Shown here: positions 1-12,005 of the stretch, in pieces
Layout of the letters: every line of letters starts with the position of its first letter
Position numbering within the stretch: the first letter of the stretch is position 1
Origin: Anolis sagrei
Lineage: Eukaryota; Chordata; Lepidosauria; Squamata; Anolidae
DNA length: 64,000 nucleotides
Reading direction: 5' to 3'
Assembly (NCBI RefSeq): GCF_037176765.1
Contig: NC_090023.1
Coordinates: forward strand, 51,972,866-52,036,865
The notes under the pieces: model-generated
Told to the model about the DNA's origin: nothing
Seen by the model: only the letters and a program-made list of their open reading frames with translations
Database searches by the model: none
Program-made: the position numbers and the translations under genes

Positions 1-434
1 ACTGGGAACTATGATGCTTTTTAGATGCAGTTCATAACCTGAGTAGAAATGGAGAAGTGTAGGACATCCAAGGATGCTATTAAAGCACTGTACAAAATGT
101 GCTTTGCTGCTCCGTGCATCTAAACAGTAAATTAGTGTTATAGAGGCCACTACTCCATTACTGTGATCATCTTGTATCACATCTGACATTTTCTCACCAA
201 GGCAGAAGAACCAGGAATCAATAATATTATATAGCAATACTCAGGGAATACTGTAATTCTCACACAGAAGGTTTGTTTTTGAGAATTCTCAGTTTTGGTC
301 CATTCTGTCTTAGCCTGAGCTGATCACTAATGAAAGGCCACAAAGTATAGCATACTTTTGAGGGCAGTTTGCTCTGTAGCAGATGGAGCTAGGAGTAGTT
401 GGAATTGCCTGAACTTTGAATAGCTCCAAGCAAA
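1..434. repeat. Left arm of an exact long inverted repeat
   Basis: These 434 bases are the exact reverse complement of 5757-6190; every 60-base block was compared and no mismatch was found. Pairing breaks at 435 / 5756. The left arm touches the window edge, so the true length may be greater. Its inner end joins the retroviral fossil with a 2-nt shared AA at 433-434. Confidence 0.97.
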
Positions 435-1168
435 GGTCAAGACCCCATTCGCGGTCTTCCGGGACCTCCCTCGCTGGGAGGACCCCCCAAAAGAGCTCGA
501 TATCATTTGGCTTTACCACGAAGGGACTCTGCTTGAGGTTCCAGACTAAATTATAGCCTAAATTTTCAAGCAGGCGCCTTGGTCTGATTCTTTGGGCCAG
601 CAGCAAAGGAGGAACGGCTTGGGAAAAGAGGCGCTTCTCTTAATTTGGACTCTCCTTCTTGACAAAACTACAAATTCTCCCACAGCCACTTCCTCCCAAG
701 CTCTGACCTAGAGTTTCAGCACAAAGGAGCGCCAGGGAAGCCTTGATCCAAGGACTTCCAGGAAGAGGAGCGGCCGACGCGGAAGGGGGGAAGGAAAACG
801 TCCGGACGGGTAAGAGAAATCAACCGCGGGGCTGCCCTGGTCGTCAGGTGGGAGGGGATTCTAGGCTTTCCGAACCAGCTTCGGAGTTGGCCCACTGGGG
901 AGGGATTCTCTAGATCTCGGTAACAAATTCCTGGTGGGGGGTAGCAAACATCTACGCGTTTGAGGCCCGGAATAGCAATTCAGCTCGCTTTTGCGGACTT
1001 GGCCGGAGCTACGTGGGAAAGGGAGCCCTCCCCTTTCGGACTGCCTAGCTGCCAAGTGCTGATCGCCCCGAGCTCTCCTATCCAGGGACCATTCAGGTTC
1101 TGGCCTGCCTTACGGTTGGGGGGGCTTCCCTGATTAACCACTGGTCTGTGGGGCTGGTAGATTGAGAG

Positions 1169-1633
1169 ATGGGCGCATGTTATTCCAGGATCAAACGTCC
1201 TGCTCCATCAGAAACACCTTTGGGAAGAATACTGGCGGAATGGGACAGGGTTGCGTCGCCGACGCAGGCCAGTAGGGTAAAAATCGCATGGAGAGGTGGC
1301 CCTCCACGCCCTCAGCAGGTGGAGTTTCGTGGCCCCTCATGGCAGTCGGATCGCTGTGAGGGGGCCAAGAGGACCGAACTCGCCTCTGCCTCATGCTTTT
1401 TGCCATGTGCCGGAGGGAGGTGGAAGGGGGGTAGTTGTGGCCAACTCCTACCATGCAAGGGGAAGGTAACAAAGCCCCAACCCCCAGGAAACCCCCTCCA
1501 GACCCCTTCACCCTCTCCCTTTGGAAGAAATTGCTTGTTCCCCTATCATCCCATTCCCATTTCCCTTTACCCAATCTCCCTGACTCCTTCCTTCCCTTCC
1601 CAACCCCTCCATTTCCCTATTCCCTATTTATGA
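1169..1633 (+). pseudogene. Remnant of a retroviral gag start
   Basis: The reading frame begins MGACYSRIKRPAPSETPLG, with a Gly at position 2 as in myristoylated matrix proteins, and TPLGRILAEWDRV recalls the TPLSLTLGHWKDV region of murine leukaemia virus matrix. It lies about 660 bp after the left LTR, where gag is expected. It is a fossil part of the 433-4863 element. Confidence 0.6.
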
Positions 1634-2167
1634 TATGTCTGCATTTATATGCCCCTCTGTTTTTTTTTTCTGCTCCTTGAGGAAATGATCAGGGAAATTC
1701 TTTGCTCTCCTCCTCTCCTGCTTTCTCCTGTGCCACCTTTTCCCTTCCTTCAGATGGAAAAGGGAGGCATTGCTCATTCCCTTCTTCACCAAGCTACTAC
1801 ATCCCTTTCTTTCTAAAGCTGAATCTTCAGTGCCTGTTTATTTATAATAAACAGTGTTTCCCCTCACCAGGAGAGACCCTGCCACTGATGTGACTCAGCT
1901 GCCTTGCAAAAAGTCTCTCTCTCTCGCCTGGTTTCCCTGACCCAAGAGCTCTCTTCCTCTCCCCTTCTCTTCTGTGCAACTACAAAACCCATTTTTCAGG
2001 GGCAGTCACCAATGTCCCTGCCTTTCCTTTGTTTTCTCTTCACTCTCCAACTCCCCCTTCTTGCTTTCAAACCCCTCCTCCCTCTCTCCTCTTGCAAACA
2101 AAGGGAGGTGTAGGGGGGGGGGACCTTTTTCCTGCTCCTGTTTCCTTTTGCCAAATAAAGTTTGCTG

Positions 2168-2203
<36 letters not shown>

Positions 2204-2300
2204 TTCCCCTCCCATCTTCTAAGAAGCCAGCATTCTGTGAATTTTTTTTCCTCTATCCCCCAGAGAAATCCTGCTGCTCCCTCTTACCTCCTTCTCCTAA
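1495..2300 (+). repeat. Strongly pyrimidine-rich tract with a (TC)n microsatellite
   Basis: The plus strand is dominated by C and T for about 800 bases, including (TC)n at about 2172-2200. It gives several overlapping low-complexity frames that I do not regard as genes. It sits inside the retroviral fossil. A Penelope-like 3' scrap follows at about 2314-2359. Confidence 0.7.
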
Positions 2301-2313
2301 AACCTAAGGAAGG

Positions 2314-2359
2314 GATGTTCCAGAAGCATTCCCTCCTGACATTTCACCCACATCTATGG
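2314..2359 (-). mobile_element. Small Penelope-like 3' fragment
   Basis: About 45 bases (ATGTTCCAGAAGCATTCCCT and on to CACCCACATCTATGG) match the minus-oriented Penelope-like 3' end at about 37482-37527. It lies inside the retroviral fossil. Confidence 0.55.
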
Positions 2360-4149
2360 TTAAGTCTCTCTCTCACACACGCAGTCCCTCGGATGCTTTT
2401 TTCCTTCCTGGCCCTTCCTCCCTCCCCTTTCCCTGAGCGCATGTATGTGTATGTCTAAATTATCCCATTAACTGCCTTAAATATGAGGGGGGGCGTCGAG
2501 GTCCAGGGGTCCCCTCTGCACAGTGAAGAGGCCCAGATCGAACTGTGGGACCCATAATCCACTCCTGCCGCTGAGGACAACTACCTGGGTGAGGTGAACA
2601 ATGGGAGGTCTGTGGACTTTCCTGTGTGGAACCCAGATGGCACAGGAGAATCCCACAGAGAGCAGGACCAGACCCCATGCCGCCCAGAAGAGACAGCCCC
2701 TCCTAGAGGCTGATCTGAGCCCCCACGGGGGAACGCCATCGCAGGAGGAGCAACCAGGATCCCACAGCAACTGCCATGAAGGAAGGAGGCCCTGCCCGTT
2801 CCAGAAGCTGTGCAGAGGAGGGGCCCAAAGGAGACCACTGACGTCCCCACTAGGTATGAAAGTTTTTCCCTTTGTTTCCCCACTAACTACCCTTGGGCTG
2901 GGAAAGGGGGGGGGTGGGAGGGGGCTGTAAACCTTCTTTCTGACTGTCCTAGACACTACCCCTGAGTCTCTGTGATGATGGAGAGCCGGACCTGTCTGAG
3001 GTCACCAGGAGGCGCCACGCCAGAAGGAGTAGCAAGGCTGTGCCCCATCTTCTCCCTCCCCCAAGCGCCAAGGGAGGAGCCAGCGCCCCCAGGAGGCCTG
3101 AGGACCACTGCCAGATGGGAGAATTCCACCATGTGCTATCCTTCTTCATTGGGAACTCACTCGGGACCCCTGAGTGCTCCATGCTGACTGCCATCACAGA
3201 CTCCATCATCCCCTTGCCTCCACCATCTTCGCCTTCTTACTTCAGTCTTTTTTTTCCTCCAACCCAAAGGACATTCTGCCACTGGTCTCTCCCACCCTGC
3301 TGGGTCCTGCTGTTGTTGCTTGAGTTGGGCCCCAAAATAATCAACAGAATACAATCTAATCAGTCTAGAAAGAGGCCCTGGGTGCTTGGGGGGATTGTCG
3401 AGGCTTGAGAAAATGAGTGTGACCATTTTCCAGCCTCGAAGGGAGGATTTGATGCAGAGCATCTTCCCCCCCAAGTATTTGTAGTTCGCCAAGGGCCGGA
3501 CCATGGATTCTGCTGCTTCCTGACCCAGCACACATAACTGGGTTCCTGTTTCCTCTCTGTGAACTCTCTGGCTTGTGCACTGGACCCTGGCCCCTGATCA
3601 GGGAAATGTAGTTTCCCAAAGGACACTGCTTCACAGATCGCAACCCGGAAGCCCCCCCCCTCCCCTTTTGTTTGAACTCTCTTGCTCGCCCTCTCCTATT
3701 GACTTTCTGCTCCACATCCCGGACTGTTTTCAGCCACACTTTTGGACTCAAAAACCTCTAGCCTACATGCGCCCTTGCCAAGAAGATCATACCTCAAGAA
3801 CTCTGATGAATTGCTTTTATCAATTGTTATTGCCTCTAATAAACTTTGCTGGGATGGGGATGGGATGGGGACCCCTTTATGAACTCTATGAGCTTATGAA
3901 AGTTTATGGAGAATGTATATGAAATATGTATAATATGAAATGAGATGTACCCTCACCCTTTTTCCCTACTTTTTCCCTTTGAACTTTACCCTACTAAAGT
4001 ATGTGACCTGGGGTTACAGTTAAGGAATCCAATTTCCTTAGAAGAAACTCCATTCATATTGACATTGCATGGATCAGGGCTGACAAATATCTTAGGGCTT
4101 TGTTTTCAGAGTCAGACAAATAGGGCCAAAGATTTGTCAGCCGAAACCC

Positions 4150-4863
4150 GGAAAACGGACTGATTGAATCAATCATGGTATTTGTGTACGCTCCTTTGTG
4201 ACTAAGGATCCCCTTTGTCCACAAGGTTGAGATCCAAATACCACCCATAGCCCCTTCTTTATGTCTATACACATCTGCTATCAGAAATCAGGAAATCCCT
4301 TGTTTCCCCCGTCTGCCACCCTGCCGTGTAAGGACAAAAGATTATCAATCAGCTGGCGGACGCCTCCCAGGCGTTCCGCCCCTCTGTGCTGTCAAACTAC
4401 GTCCCGCCTCCTGGCCGCTGATTGGACAATCTTCAGAGGCGCTCCGAGGGCTCTGATTGGCCCCCTGGAGGCGACAGCGGCCAGCGATTGGAGGGGAGGC
4501 GGGACAAGCGGCCAAGCCTCCTCCCAACTGTTCCGGAGCCGGCCAATCAGGACAGAGGAAACTGACAGAAGGCGGGCGGGAGATTCAAACCGGGTTTTCT
4601 TTGTTTTGCTTGTATAAATATGCCTGAAAATCACTGTACTGTATGCTTATGGAGGATTCATCCCTGTAACGCATCCTTTTCAGCTGAATCGCTAAATAAA
4701 CGCCTCGGTCGCAGATTTCTCTTCAGCCTGGTGAGATTGATTTTTAATATTTTTGCGTCTTTTTGGATTGGCGTTCGCTGGCAGCTCACCAAGGTCAAGA
4801 CCCCATTCGCGGTCTTCCGGGACCTCCCTCGCTGGGAGGACCCCCCAAAAGAGCTCGATATCA
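4150..4863 (+). repeat. 3' LTR of the retroviral fossil
   Basis: A GC-rich stretch with several CCAAT/ATTGG boxes (about 4420-4550) is followed by TATAAATA near 4613, AATAAA near 4693 and a U5-like end finishing …GATATCA at 4863. The last 73 bp recur at 433-505. The left edge was not located and may be off by 100 bp or more. Confidence 0.75.
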
Positions 4864-5756
4864 AATTCAATTCAGGTTTCCCTAGCAATTATGCTTTTAG
4901 CTTTTCAGTGCAGTCACACTGGAAACAAAGCTGCCCTTAAGTATAAAATCTTTAATGTTCCCAACTCCTTTTGGTTTCTGCTCTGTAACATATTTCTCCG
5001 TATGGTTTTCTGCTAAATCATGGGAGGACAACTATGTTCCCCTGACAAGTCCTCATCATTGGCCATGCTAGATAGCTCTGTTGTGAGCTGTAGGGGAAAA
5101 TATATATATATAAAATAAAATCTGATGGACCACAGTTACATGAACATGTGTCATGATAAGAGGTCTAGTGTTTGCATATCAGATGAATAAACAATCCATC
5201 TGGTTTTGGTTTCAGATGTTAAAAGTATTATCCAAGGTGCTGAACCTATTGGGAGCCTCACTTTCAAAAACTTTGATACCTTCTTTAAAGTTTGGAAAGA
5301 AACCTAGAGTGGATTCATTATGCCTACTAACATGATAATCCTGATCTGACCGTGACCCTGAGAAGCAAACTGGACTGATAGGAAGAAGCCAACTGTAGCA
5401 GGAAGGACAAAGACTGTATTGATGCAGAGTCTGTGCCCAAGCCTTGAAACCAGCTGCCTTATACCTTGTGGACTGTTTGCCAGTCCTGATATTGTGTATA
5501 AAGTGGAAGCTGACTGAGAGATAATAGCATGCCAGAAGACTACCCTTTTTCAGAGGTACTGTATCACGCAAAAGCATCTTTATGAATTCCTTTCCTAAGA
5601 AAACCCTCTGAAATTCTTGGGTTTGCAATAAATCAACATGCAACTTGACAGTGCACACATGCATATTCTCTCACACCTGGAAGAGGTTGGAACTAGGAGA
5701 AGCAGCTAAATTGTAAGACACCTTAAATGAATTCTTGACTTCAGTGATGAAAATTA
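4864..5756. other. No gene recognised
   Basis: AT-rich, apparently single-copy DNA between the LTR end and the right inverted arm, with a short (TA)n near 5099-5112. A minus-strand open frame at 5212-5664 has no recognisable domain. Confidence 0.6.
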
Positions 5757-6190
5757 TTTGCTTGGAGCTATTCAAAGTTCAGGCAATTCCAACTACTCCT
5801 AGCTCCATCTGCTACAGAGCAAACTGCCCTCAAAAGTATGCTATACTTTGTGGCCTTTCATTAGTGATCAGCTCAGGCTAAGACAGAATGGACCAAAACT
5901 GAGAATTCTCAAAAACAAACCTTCTGTGTGAGAATTACAGTATTCCCTGAGTATTGCTATATAATATTATTGATTCCTGGTTCTTCTGCCTTGGTGAGAA
6001 AATGTCAGATGTGATACAAGATGATCACAGTAATGGAGTAGTGGCCTCTATAACACTAATTTACTGTTTAGATGCACGGAGCAGCAAAGCACATTTTGTA
6101 CAGTGCTTTAATAGCATCCTTGGATGTCCTACACTTCTCCATTTCTACTCAGGTTATGAACTGCATCTAAAAAGCATCATAGTTCCCAGT
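5757..6190. repeat. Right arm of the exact long inverted repeat
   Basis: Reverse complement of 1-434 with no mismatch seen. Sequence continues past 6190 as ordinary single-copy-looking DNA. An open frame at 5954-6307 crosses the arm but shows no recognisable protein and is treated as chance. Confidence 0.97.
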
Positions 6191-6829
6191 TTTCCTTTAT
6201 ACGGCTGTAGTCAAACAAGGATGCAGAGAATGCAGAACTTTAAAATGCTAACTAGAAAAACTTTAAACTTCTTTTGTAGGAATAATGCTATTCTACTAAG
6301 CATTTAAGTGTTGTAGTGTTGATGCAAGTCTGTGGAGAAGACATTGCAGAGTCAGTGTGCCACCACATCAAAGTCCTCCACTTTTAACACAAAACAGCTA
6401 AGGGATGCATATGGAGGAAGTCCTCATCTGAATATTTTAAGAGAGGGAACTTGGAAATATGGTGGGTCTCCTGTTACTTTATGTGAAATAATGTAACTTG
6501 CATTTGGAAACTTAAAGTCATGCTACAATAAACATTGAAAACCATCATCTTCTGGCAATGTTTGATTTTTCAAGATGATATTGTTATGAAAACCCCAGGA
6601 CCCCTTAATGGAGCCCAATATTCATGACTCCAGAAATGCTAACAATGGTCCCAGTCATAGAGTTCATGGGTGATCTTTCCCACATAAACCCACTTCAGCT
6701 AATCTCAGTCGGCAACCTCTAGCCTGAATTTACCAAAGCTGCACAAGCATGTATACACACACCAGAGTAAATCCCATCATCCCTTCAGGCAGCAGGCATA
6801 ATCCACACACAATAGCTTCATGCACCAAA
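6191..6829. other. No gene recognised
   Basis: Noncoding-looking sequence to the right of the inverted arm. Nothing could be assigned. Confidence 0.5.
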
Positions 6830-6837
6830 TAATAGAT

Positions 6838-6972
6838 CAGTAGTTCTCACCCTGTGGGTCCCCAGATGTTTTGGCCTTCAACTCCCAGAAATCCTAACAG
6901 CTGGTAAACTGGCTGTGATTTCTGTGAGTCATAGGCCAAAACACTTGGGGACCTACAGGTTGAGAACCACTG
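6838..6972. mobile_element. hAT-type MITE with 8-bp target duplication
   Basis: A palindromic element begins CAGTAGTTCTCACCCTGTGG and ends in the inverse, ACAGGTTGAGAACCACTG, with further inward pairing. Flanks TAATAGAT (6830-6837) and CAATAGAT (6973-6980) agree at 7 of 8 bases, as expected for hAT insertions. Confidence 0.8.
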
Positions 6973-7476
6973 CAATAGATTCAGACCTTACCCTTTTCTG
7001 GGAACCCATTCAAGCATGCCAACACCATTGCCACCCAATGTTTAGCCAACAGGACCTATTGTCTCACCCTGGGCTAGCAGGAATACTGTCATGAGCACCC
7101 ATCAACACAAACTCTACTCACATTAATTTTCTCCACGTACCCACAAGATACAACCAAGAAACAGCCACAAAACTCCAAACTGAGCAATGACAATTTATTA
7201 AAGTTCCCACCAGATCCAGAGATTAATAAACTGTTGCAGCAGACGGCACCCAATCAGCGTCCGGATTCTAACCAGTACCAGCCTGCACCAATCAATGCTC
7301 TGGGCGGCAAGTCCATTGTTCAAGCAACTGCCAAAATGTCCTTGCATGCTTTCCAGATAATTTTTACAGAACTTTTATTGGGGGGGGGGGGGGGCAGGAG
7401 GAAAGTGGGAGAAGATTTCTTTCACACATTTCGTATAATATTGAAGATTTGAACATTTTTAATGTGCCTTCTTGTG

Positions 7477-7944
7477 TTATATCACAGACTGTAGCTGTTA
7501 GCTTGACATTGTCTCCTGGTCTTCATCTATTCTTTTCCAGTTCTTCTTCAGTGGAAGTTGATCTTAATTTTTCATAACAGATTGTTTCACATTATGTATT
7601 TTCTTAAATTATTTATTATTGTTATCCATGAAGAGAATTCTATAATTTTCATTTAAATTGTTAGTAGGTTAGTATTTATGCTATTTTATCATTAACATGC
7701 TTTCTCTCCTTTTATATCAAATCTATATAATTCCATATAACCAATCCATTTTATAGCCCACCTCAATCTTATTAGTTGGCATCCTTCCTGTTGATAAATC
7801 TGTGGTCCACTGCCATCCTCATGGTACGTGTCCATCATTTTCTCTCCTGCAATCACACTCCTTTGAGCCAATATAACTTCACAAATGCTCACATTCTGTA
7901 GCTCTACAATGATTATATCACAGACTGTAGCTGTTAGCTTGACA
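7477..7944. repeat. Exact 32-bp direct repeat flanking about 400 bp
   Basis: The 32 bases at 7477-7508 (TTATATCACAGACTGTAGCT…) recur exactly at 7913-7944. The enclosed AT-rich 404 bp were not identified. A G-run of 14 lies upstream near 7381-7394. Confidence 0.75.
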
Positions 7945-8246
7945 AACTCAGTTTACATTACAAGATCCCGCTGATTTTTGGCACCTTCTTATATCATATG
8001 CAGTTTCTCTTCTAACCATTTTCTTAAAGTGTTAGGAGTGCCTCTTAATCCATTTTGACTGACAGGAAGCACTGTGCTTACATTTCTTCATTTTTACAAT
8101 TCTTTTACTATGTCTCTAGTGCAACCATGTCTGTGCCCTGTTTACTCACTTGCATAACTCACCTTAAAGCAGAAGTGGGTAACACATGACCTTTCCCTAG
8201 TGCAGCCCCCAGCATTTGCCACCATGGGCTGCCTATTACTTAACAC

Positions 8247-8703
8247 TGGCTGTGGTTAGCACAGTGGGCTAAACTGCCAGCTGCAGAAAAATCTTGCTGA
8301 CTGGAAGGTTGGCAGTTCAAAGCCACAGGTTGGGGTGAGCTCCCACTGTCAGCCCTAGCATCTGCTTACCTAGCAGTTTGAAAACAGTAATGTGAGTAGA
8401 TCAATAGGTATCACTTTAGCAGGGAAGTAAAAGGCGCCCATGAAGACATGCCGGCAATTAGATCAGGAAGGTATCCATGGACAACAGGCTCCTCAGCATG
8501 GAAAGTAGAACAAAAGCACCTCCTAATGGCCGAGTTGAGCACAGCATCCAGAAGCTGGTGATGAAAAGGAAGGAAGTCTTGCCTCTGTCTATGTACTGTC
8601 TGTCTTTGTTGTTAATTGTATAACGGTATTGAATGTTTGCCATATATGTGCTCTATAATGTGCTCTAAGTCCCCTTGAGATAGAGTGGAATATAAATAAA
8701 GTA

Positions 8704-8743
<40 letters not shown>

Positions 8744-8744
8744 T
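8247..8744 (+). mobile_element. Sauria-type tRNA SINE with an L2-like 3' tail
   Basis: A tRNA-like head (TTAGCACAGTGGGCTAAAC, then GGCAGTTCAAAGCC as B box) is followed by the Sauria SINE body (AGATCAATAGGTATC). It ends in GTCCCCTTGAGATAGAGTGGAATATAAATAAAG and an (ATT)n tail rather than a BovB-type end. Confidence 0.75.
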
Positions 8745-9231
8745 TAACACTTCTATGTATGCATAGATTTTCTTCTATTTGTGCTTTTAAGGTAGATGTG
8801 ATATGAAATAACTGTGTCAAGAGCCTGGACAATATACATCGGAACTTTCCAAACTGTGTGCCACAGCATGTTGGTGTGTCAGCTGCAGTGTGTAGGTGTG
8901 TCATAGGAATGTAACAAAAATCTCTGAGTCTGTGAAATAAGCAATAAATCCTATACACACACACACATAAATTAAAGGTTTTCATAGGATATGTTGTGCT
9001 CCTATACATTTTGTTATTAAAAATGATGTATGTGACCATATATCTTATAAGGGGTTGGTTTAAACTCTGGTTTGTTAGTAAAACTGGATTACTGCATCAC
9101 AAAATGATGCATTTCTAAAAAGCATGTAACCAAAATGAAATGTTTGGAAAGCTCTGATCTATACCATGCATCGCTCCAGCAGGCTGCAAGATCATATATT
9201 GGCACACCAGAAATGATAGGAGTTTTTGGGG

Positions 9232-9497
9232 TTTTTTTGTGTGTCAGGAGCAACTTGAGAACATGCAAGTCACTTCTGGTGTGAGAGAATTGTCCGTCTG
9301 CAAGGACATTGCCCAGGGGATGCCCGGATGTTTGATGTTATACCATCCTGTGGGAGGCTTCTCTCATGTCCCCACATGGGGAGCTGGAGCTGACAGAGGG
9401 AGCTCATCCACTCTCTTCCCAGATTCGAACCTCTGACCTATCGGTCTTCAGTCCTGCTGGCACAAGGGTTTAACCCACTGCGCCACCGGGGGCTCCT
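9232..9497 (-). mobile_element. tRNA-derived SINE (family B)
   Basis: Read on the minus strand, the head is GGTGGCGCAGTGGGTTAAAC with a GGTTCGAATC B box, followed by a body ending near CTCAAGTTGCTCCTGACACA. The same family occurs at 29135-29372 and 38665-38915. Confidence 0.8.
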
Positions 9498-11500
9498 ATG
9501 ATAGGAGGTAGTTTCTGGTAACCAATTTTGGTCAGTTTTGGAAACTGTTGGGGATCATTCATAAGGGCAACTGAATTGAGACATCATAGCCTGCTCCTTC
9601 CCCTCCTTCCTTTCAGTCCCATCTCTTGTGGGGACTGACGACTGGATTTTGTAAGCTCTTTTGGGAACCTTTTATGGTTGATGATCAGGGTAAATGTATG
9701 TATGTATGCATGTATTTATTTATTTATACAATTAAATAACTATTTGCTCTCTTGAGGAAAAGTGTGTGCAATGCATTAATGTTTCAATTATGTAAGCCAA
9801 TTCAGAGTATTTATATAAAATTAGCGCCCCTTTGGAAGATTGTGTTACAAGATGAATCTTCTACTAATTCACTCAATACTTGAGTCCTAGAAAAATCACC
9901 CCATGAGAGTTTTCAGACAGTTTGGTGATTTATGAAATGGCCACAGGTTTGTTCTAGAAATCAGCCTCCTCTGCACTCAGTCTGTCTTTTGTAGCTCATT
10001 GCATTACAAGAATGATCTTCCTTGTTATATTCACTTATGCTTGGAGTGAATCTTTCAACCATCAGGATTCTTGCTATCTAAGAAAACGCTAGCCTTTCTT
10101 AGAAGAAAAGATATCTATTTCATTAGCAATCATTTCAATTTGAACCACAATGGGTTTTCCTTTCATTTGTCTTTATTTTACCCCACCAAAATAAGCACCC
10201 ATTTCCTGCTTTTCTATAATATTAGCTGTAGCATGGTTTTCATTTTGCCAAACTTTATACAGTAGCTGTGTGAATATGATGCCTTAGAAACAGAATTGCT
10301 TGAGAATGGTCCATAGATATAGCTCAGCTTCCGCAGAAACAAAAAACAGAAGTGTTTCATCTGCTATATATCAGAATCTGCTGTCATTCATACTTTGTTT
10401 TCGATCACCTTTCTCCATCAACAGGCTAATCTCAAATTCTCAGCGGCGCTTCCCATGGACCCTTGGAATATCTATAGGAATTGCACTTATTGTTCATCAA
10501 CAACAGAAGCAGAGCCATGCACTTTCTTTAGTTCTGACAAATAGTCCAGTGCAATAACATTTCCTTGCATTGAAGGCTAAATTCAAAGCTGGAGGGGAAA
10601 GGGTTTGTGTTAATTTTCTTTTCCCCCCTTCTTATTGATGGCAGTTCTGAATCCTCCAGTAGCTGTTGTATTTGCAGCTTCTAAGTTTCAAAATCCAGCT
10701 CACTATTGGGAATTGGAGAATGACATGAAAAACCATTCCGTCTGAAAGATGTGTGATGGTAAGTGGCAGTTTCCTCATTAGATTTTACCACACGTTCTGC
10801 TAGTGCCTTTTGCACTCCTTCAGGGATTGGAGAAAAAGCTGTCCAGTATATGTGGTGATCAGGGAAGACAAAAAGTGTGCCGGCCCAACAGAATACTCGC
10901 TACAGCATTATTAGTCTGCTGCTCTGAGTTATCATCCAAAATGTCAGCAAACATATTTTCAACCTCAGTGGAGGCTGCCTTTCATTTACTATTCTACACA
11001 ACTTTCTTTATTGGGCTGGCCAAGGTCCTACATAGGGATTTATAGTGTAGTGTAGAATTGTGAATTAATTGTGTTATACCATCTTTCCCCAATGGCACAA
11101 AGACACCACATGTGCAAACAAATCAACAATCAAATTCATATGTATATAACTCCATGCTAAATAATGCTCATGTGCATGAAAAAATGTGTAATATGCTCCA
11201 GAGACACCTTGATGTATAATGGCATCTTGTGTTCAATTCCATTTCTATATCCATGAATTAAATACTGACATTCTGCTTCATCCAAGAGTTTAACAGTTGA
11301 TTGTTTCATATATTTACAGATGGCAATGCCTTCTTAGAGTTGTGCATGGAACCGTTTCCCTTCATTTAATCCATTCTTTCATTACTTTTGTTATCTTCAG
11401 AAGCACGTAATGGGAAGGCTCCTTCCAGTGTGAAAATCAGCTTGACACGAAAGCAAGCGGGAGTCAAACCTGGTTCCTCATCTGCTTTTCATGAGCCCAT
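9498..11500. other. About 2 kb with no recognised gene or repeat
   Basis: Mostly AT-rich DNA with a short GTAT/TTTA-type microsatellite near 9690-9725. Open frames at 10300-10557 and 10803-11045 show no known domain. Confidence 0.5.
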
Positions 11501-11504
11501 GGCA

Positions 11505-12005
11505 CTCCATGCCTCCTTGCCTTAGAAAGAGAGAGTGTGTGTGGTGTGCAGGCTCAGGAAGCACACGCATCTGCCTACCTACACATGAGCAAGTGCCTCC
11601 TCTAGAGTAAGGATGAGAACTTGCCTTCTTGCCTTGGAAAGAGAGTATGTGCATGTATGATGGCCAGACCCAGAAAGCATGCGCATATGCCTGCCTGTCT
11701 GCAACCAAGTGCCCCCCCCCCAGAGAATGAGAACTTCCTCCTTGTCTTGAAAAGGGAGTGTGTATGTGTATGTGTGTGACATGCGGGCTCAGAAACTGTG
11801 GCTGCCTGCAGCTGATCACCTCCTCTAGAGTAAGAATGAGAACATGCCTTCTTGCCTTGGAAAGAGAGTGCATGTGTGGCGTGCAAGCTCAGAAAGCACG
11901 CATGCCTGCCTGCAGCCGAGCGACTCTCCTCTAGAGTAGAAACAGGCAAGATGCCTATTTAAAGCACACACCTGACTGCAACTGAGTACCTCTCCTCTAG
12001 AGTAA
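11505..12005. repeat. Minisatellite, about 4-5 units of roughly 100-118 bp
   Basis: Units repeat the landmarks CCTTCTTGCCTTGGAAAGAG, a TGTG-rich run, GCTCAGAAAGCAC…GCCTGCCTGCAGC, then CTCCTCTAGAGTA(A)G. Drift between units is visible. The repetition explains four overlapping minus-strand open frames, which I reject as genes. Confidence 0.8.

Larger units (their letters stand above)
433..4863 (+). mobile_element. Broken gammaretrovirus-like endogenous provirus (fossil)
   Basis: A 73-bp direct repeat (433-505 and 4791-4863) marks the ends of the left and right LTRs. TTTGG directly follows the left LTR end, as at a primer binding site, though I could not assign the tRNA. A GC-rich leader with a GGTAAG donor near 808 precedes a gag-like start at 1169 with an N-terminal MG and TPLGRILAEWDRV, resembling the gammaretroviral matrix start. 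Near 3290-3360 a hydrophobic LLLLLELGPKIINRIQ resembles the membrane anchor of a gammaretroviral envelope. The right LTR carries CCAAT, TATA and AATAAA signals. At about 4.4 kb it is far shorter than a complete provirus, with most of gag-pol absent, so it is a broken copy. Age cannot be read from LTR divergence because only 73 bp of the left LTR are present. Confidence 0.8.

Noticed and set aside
2477-2956. 159-codon minus frame in the retroviral fossil
   Set aside because: Low-complexity, no known motif, and opposite to the direction of the element.
5954-6307. 117-codon open frame across the right inverted arm
   Set aside because: No recognisable domain, AT-rich composition, and part of it is simply mirrored at the window start.
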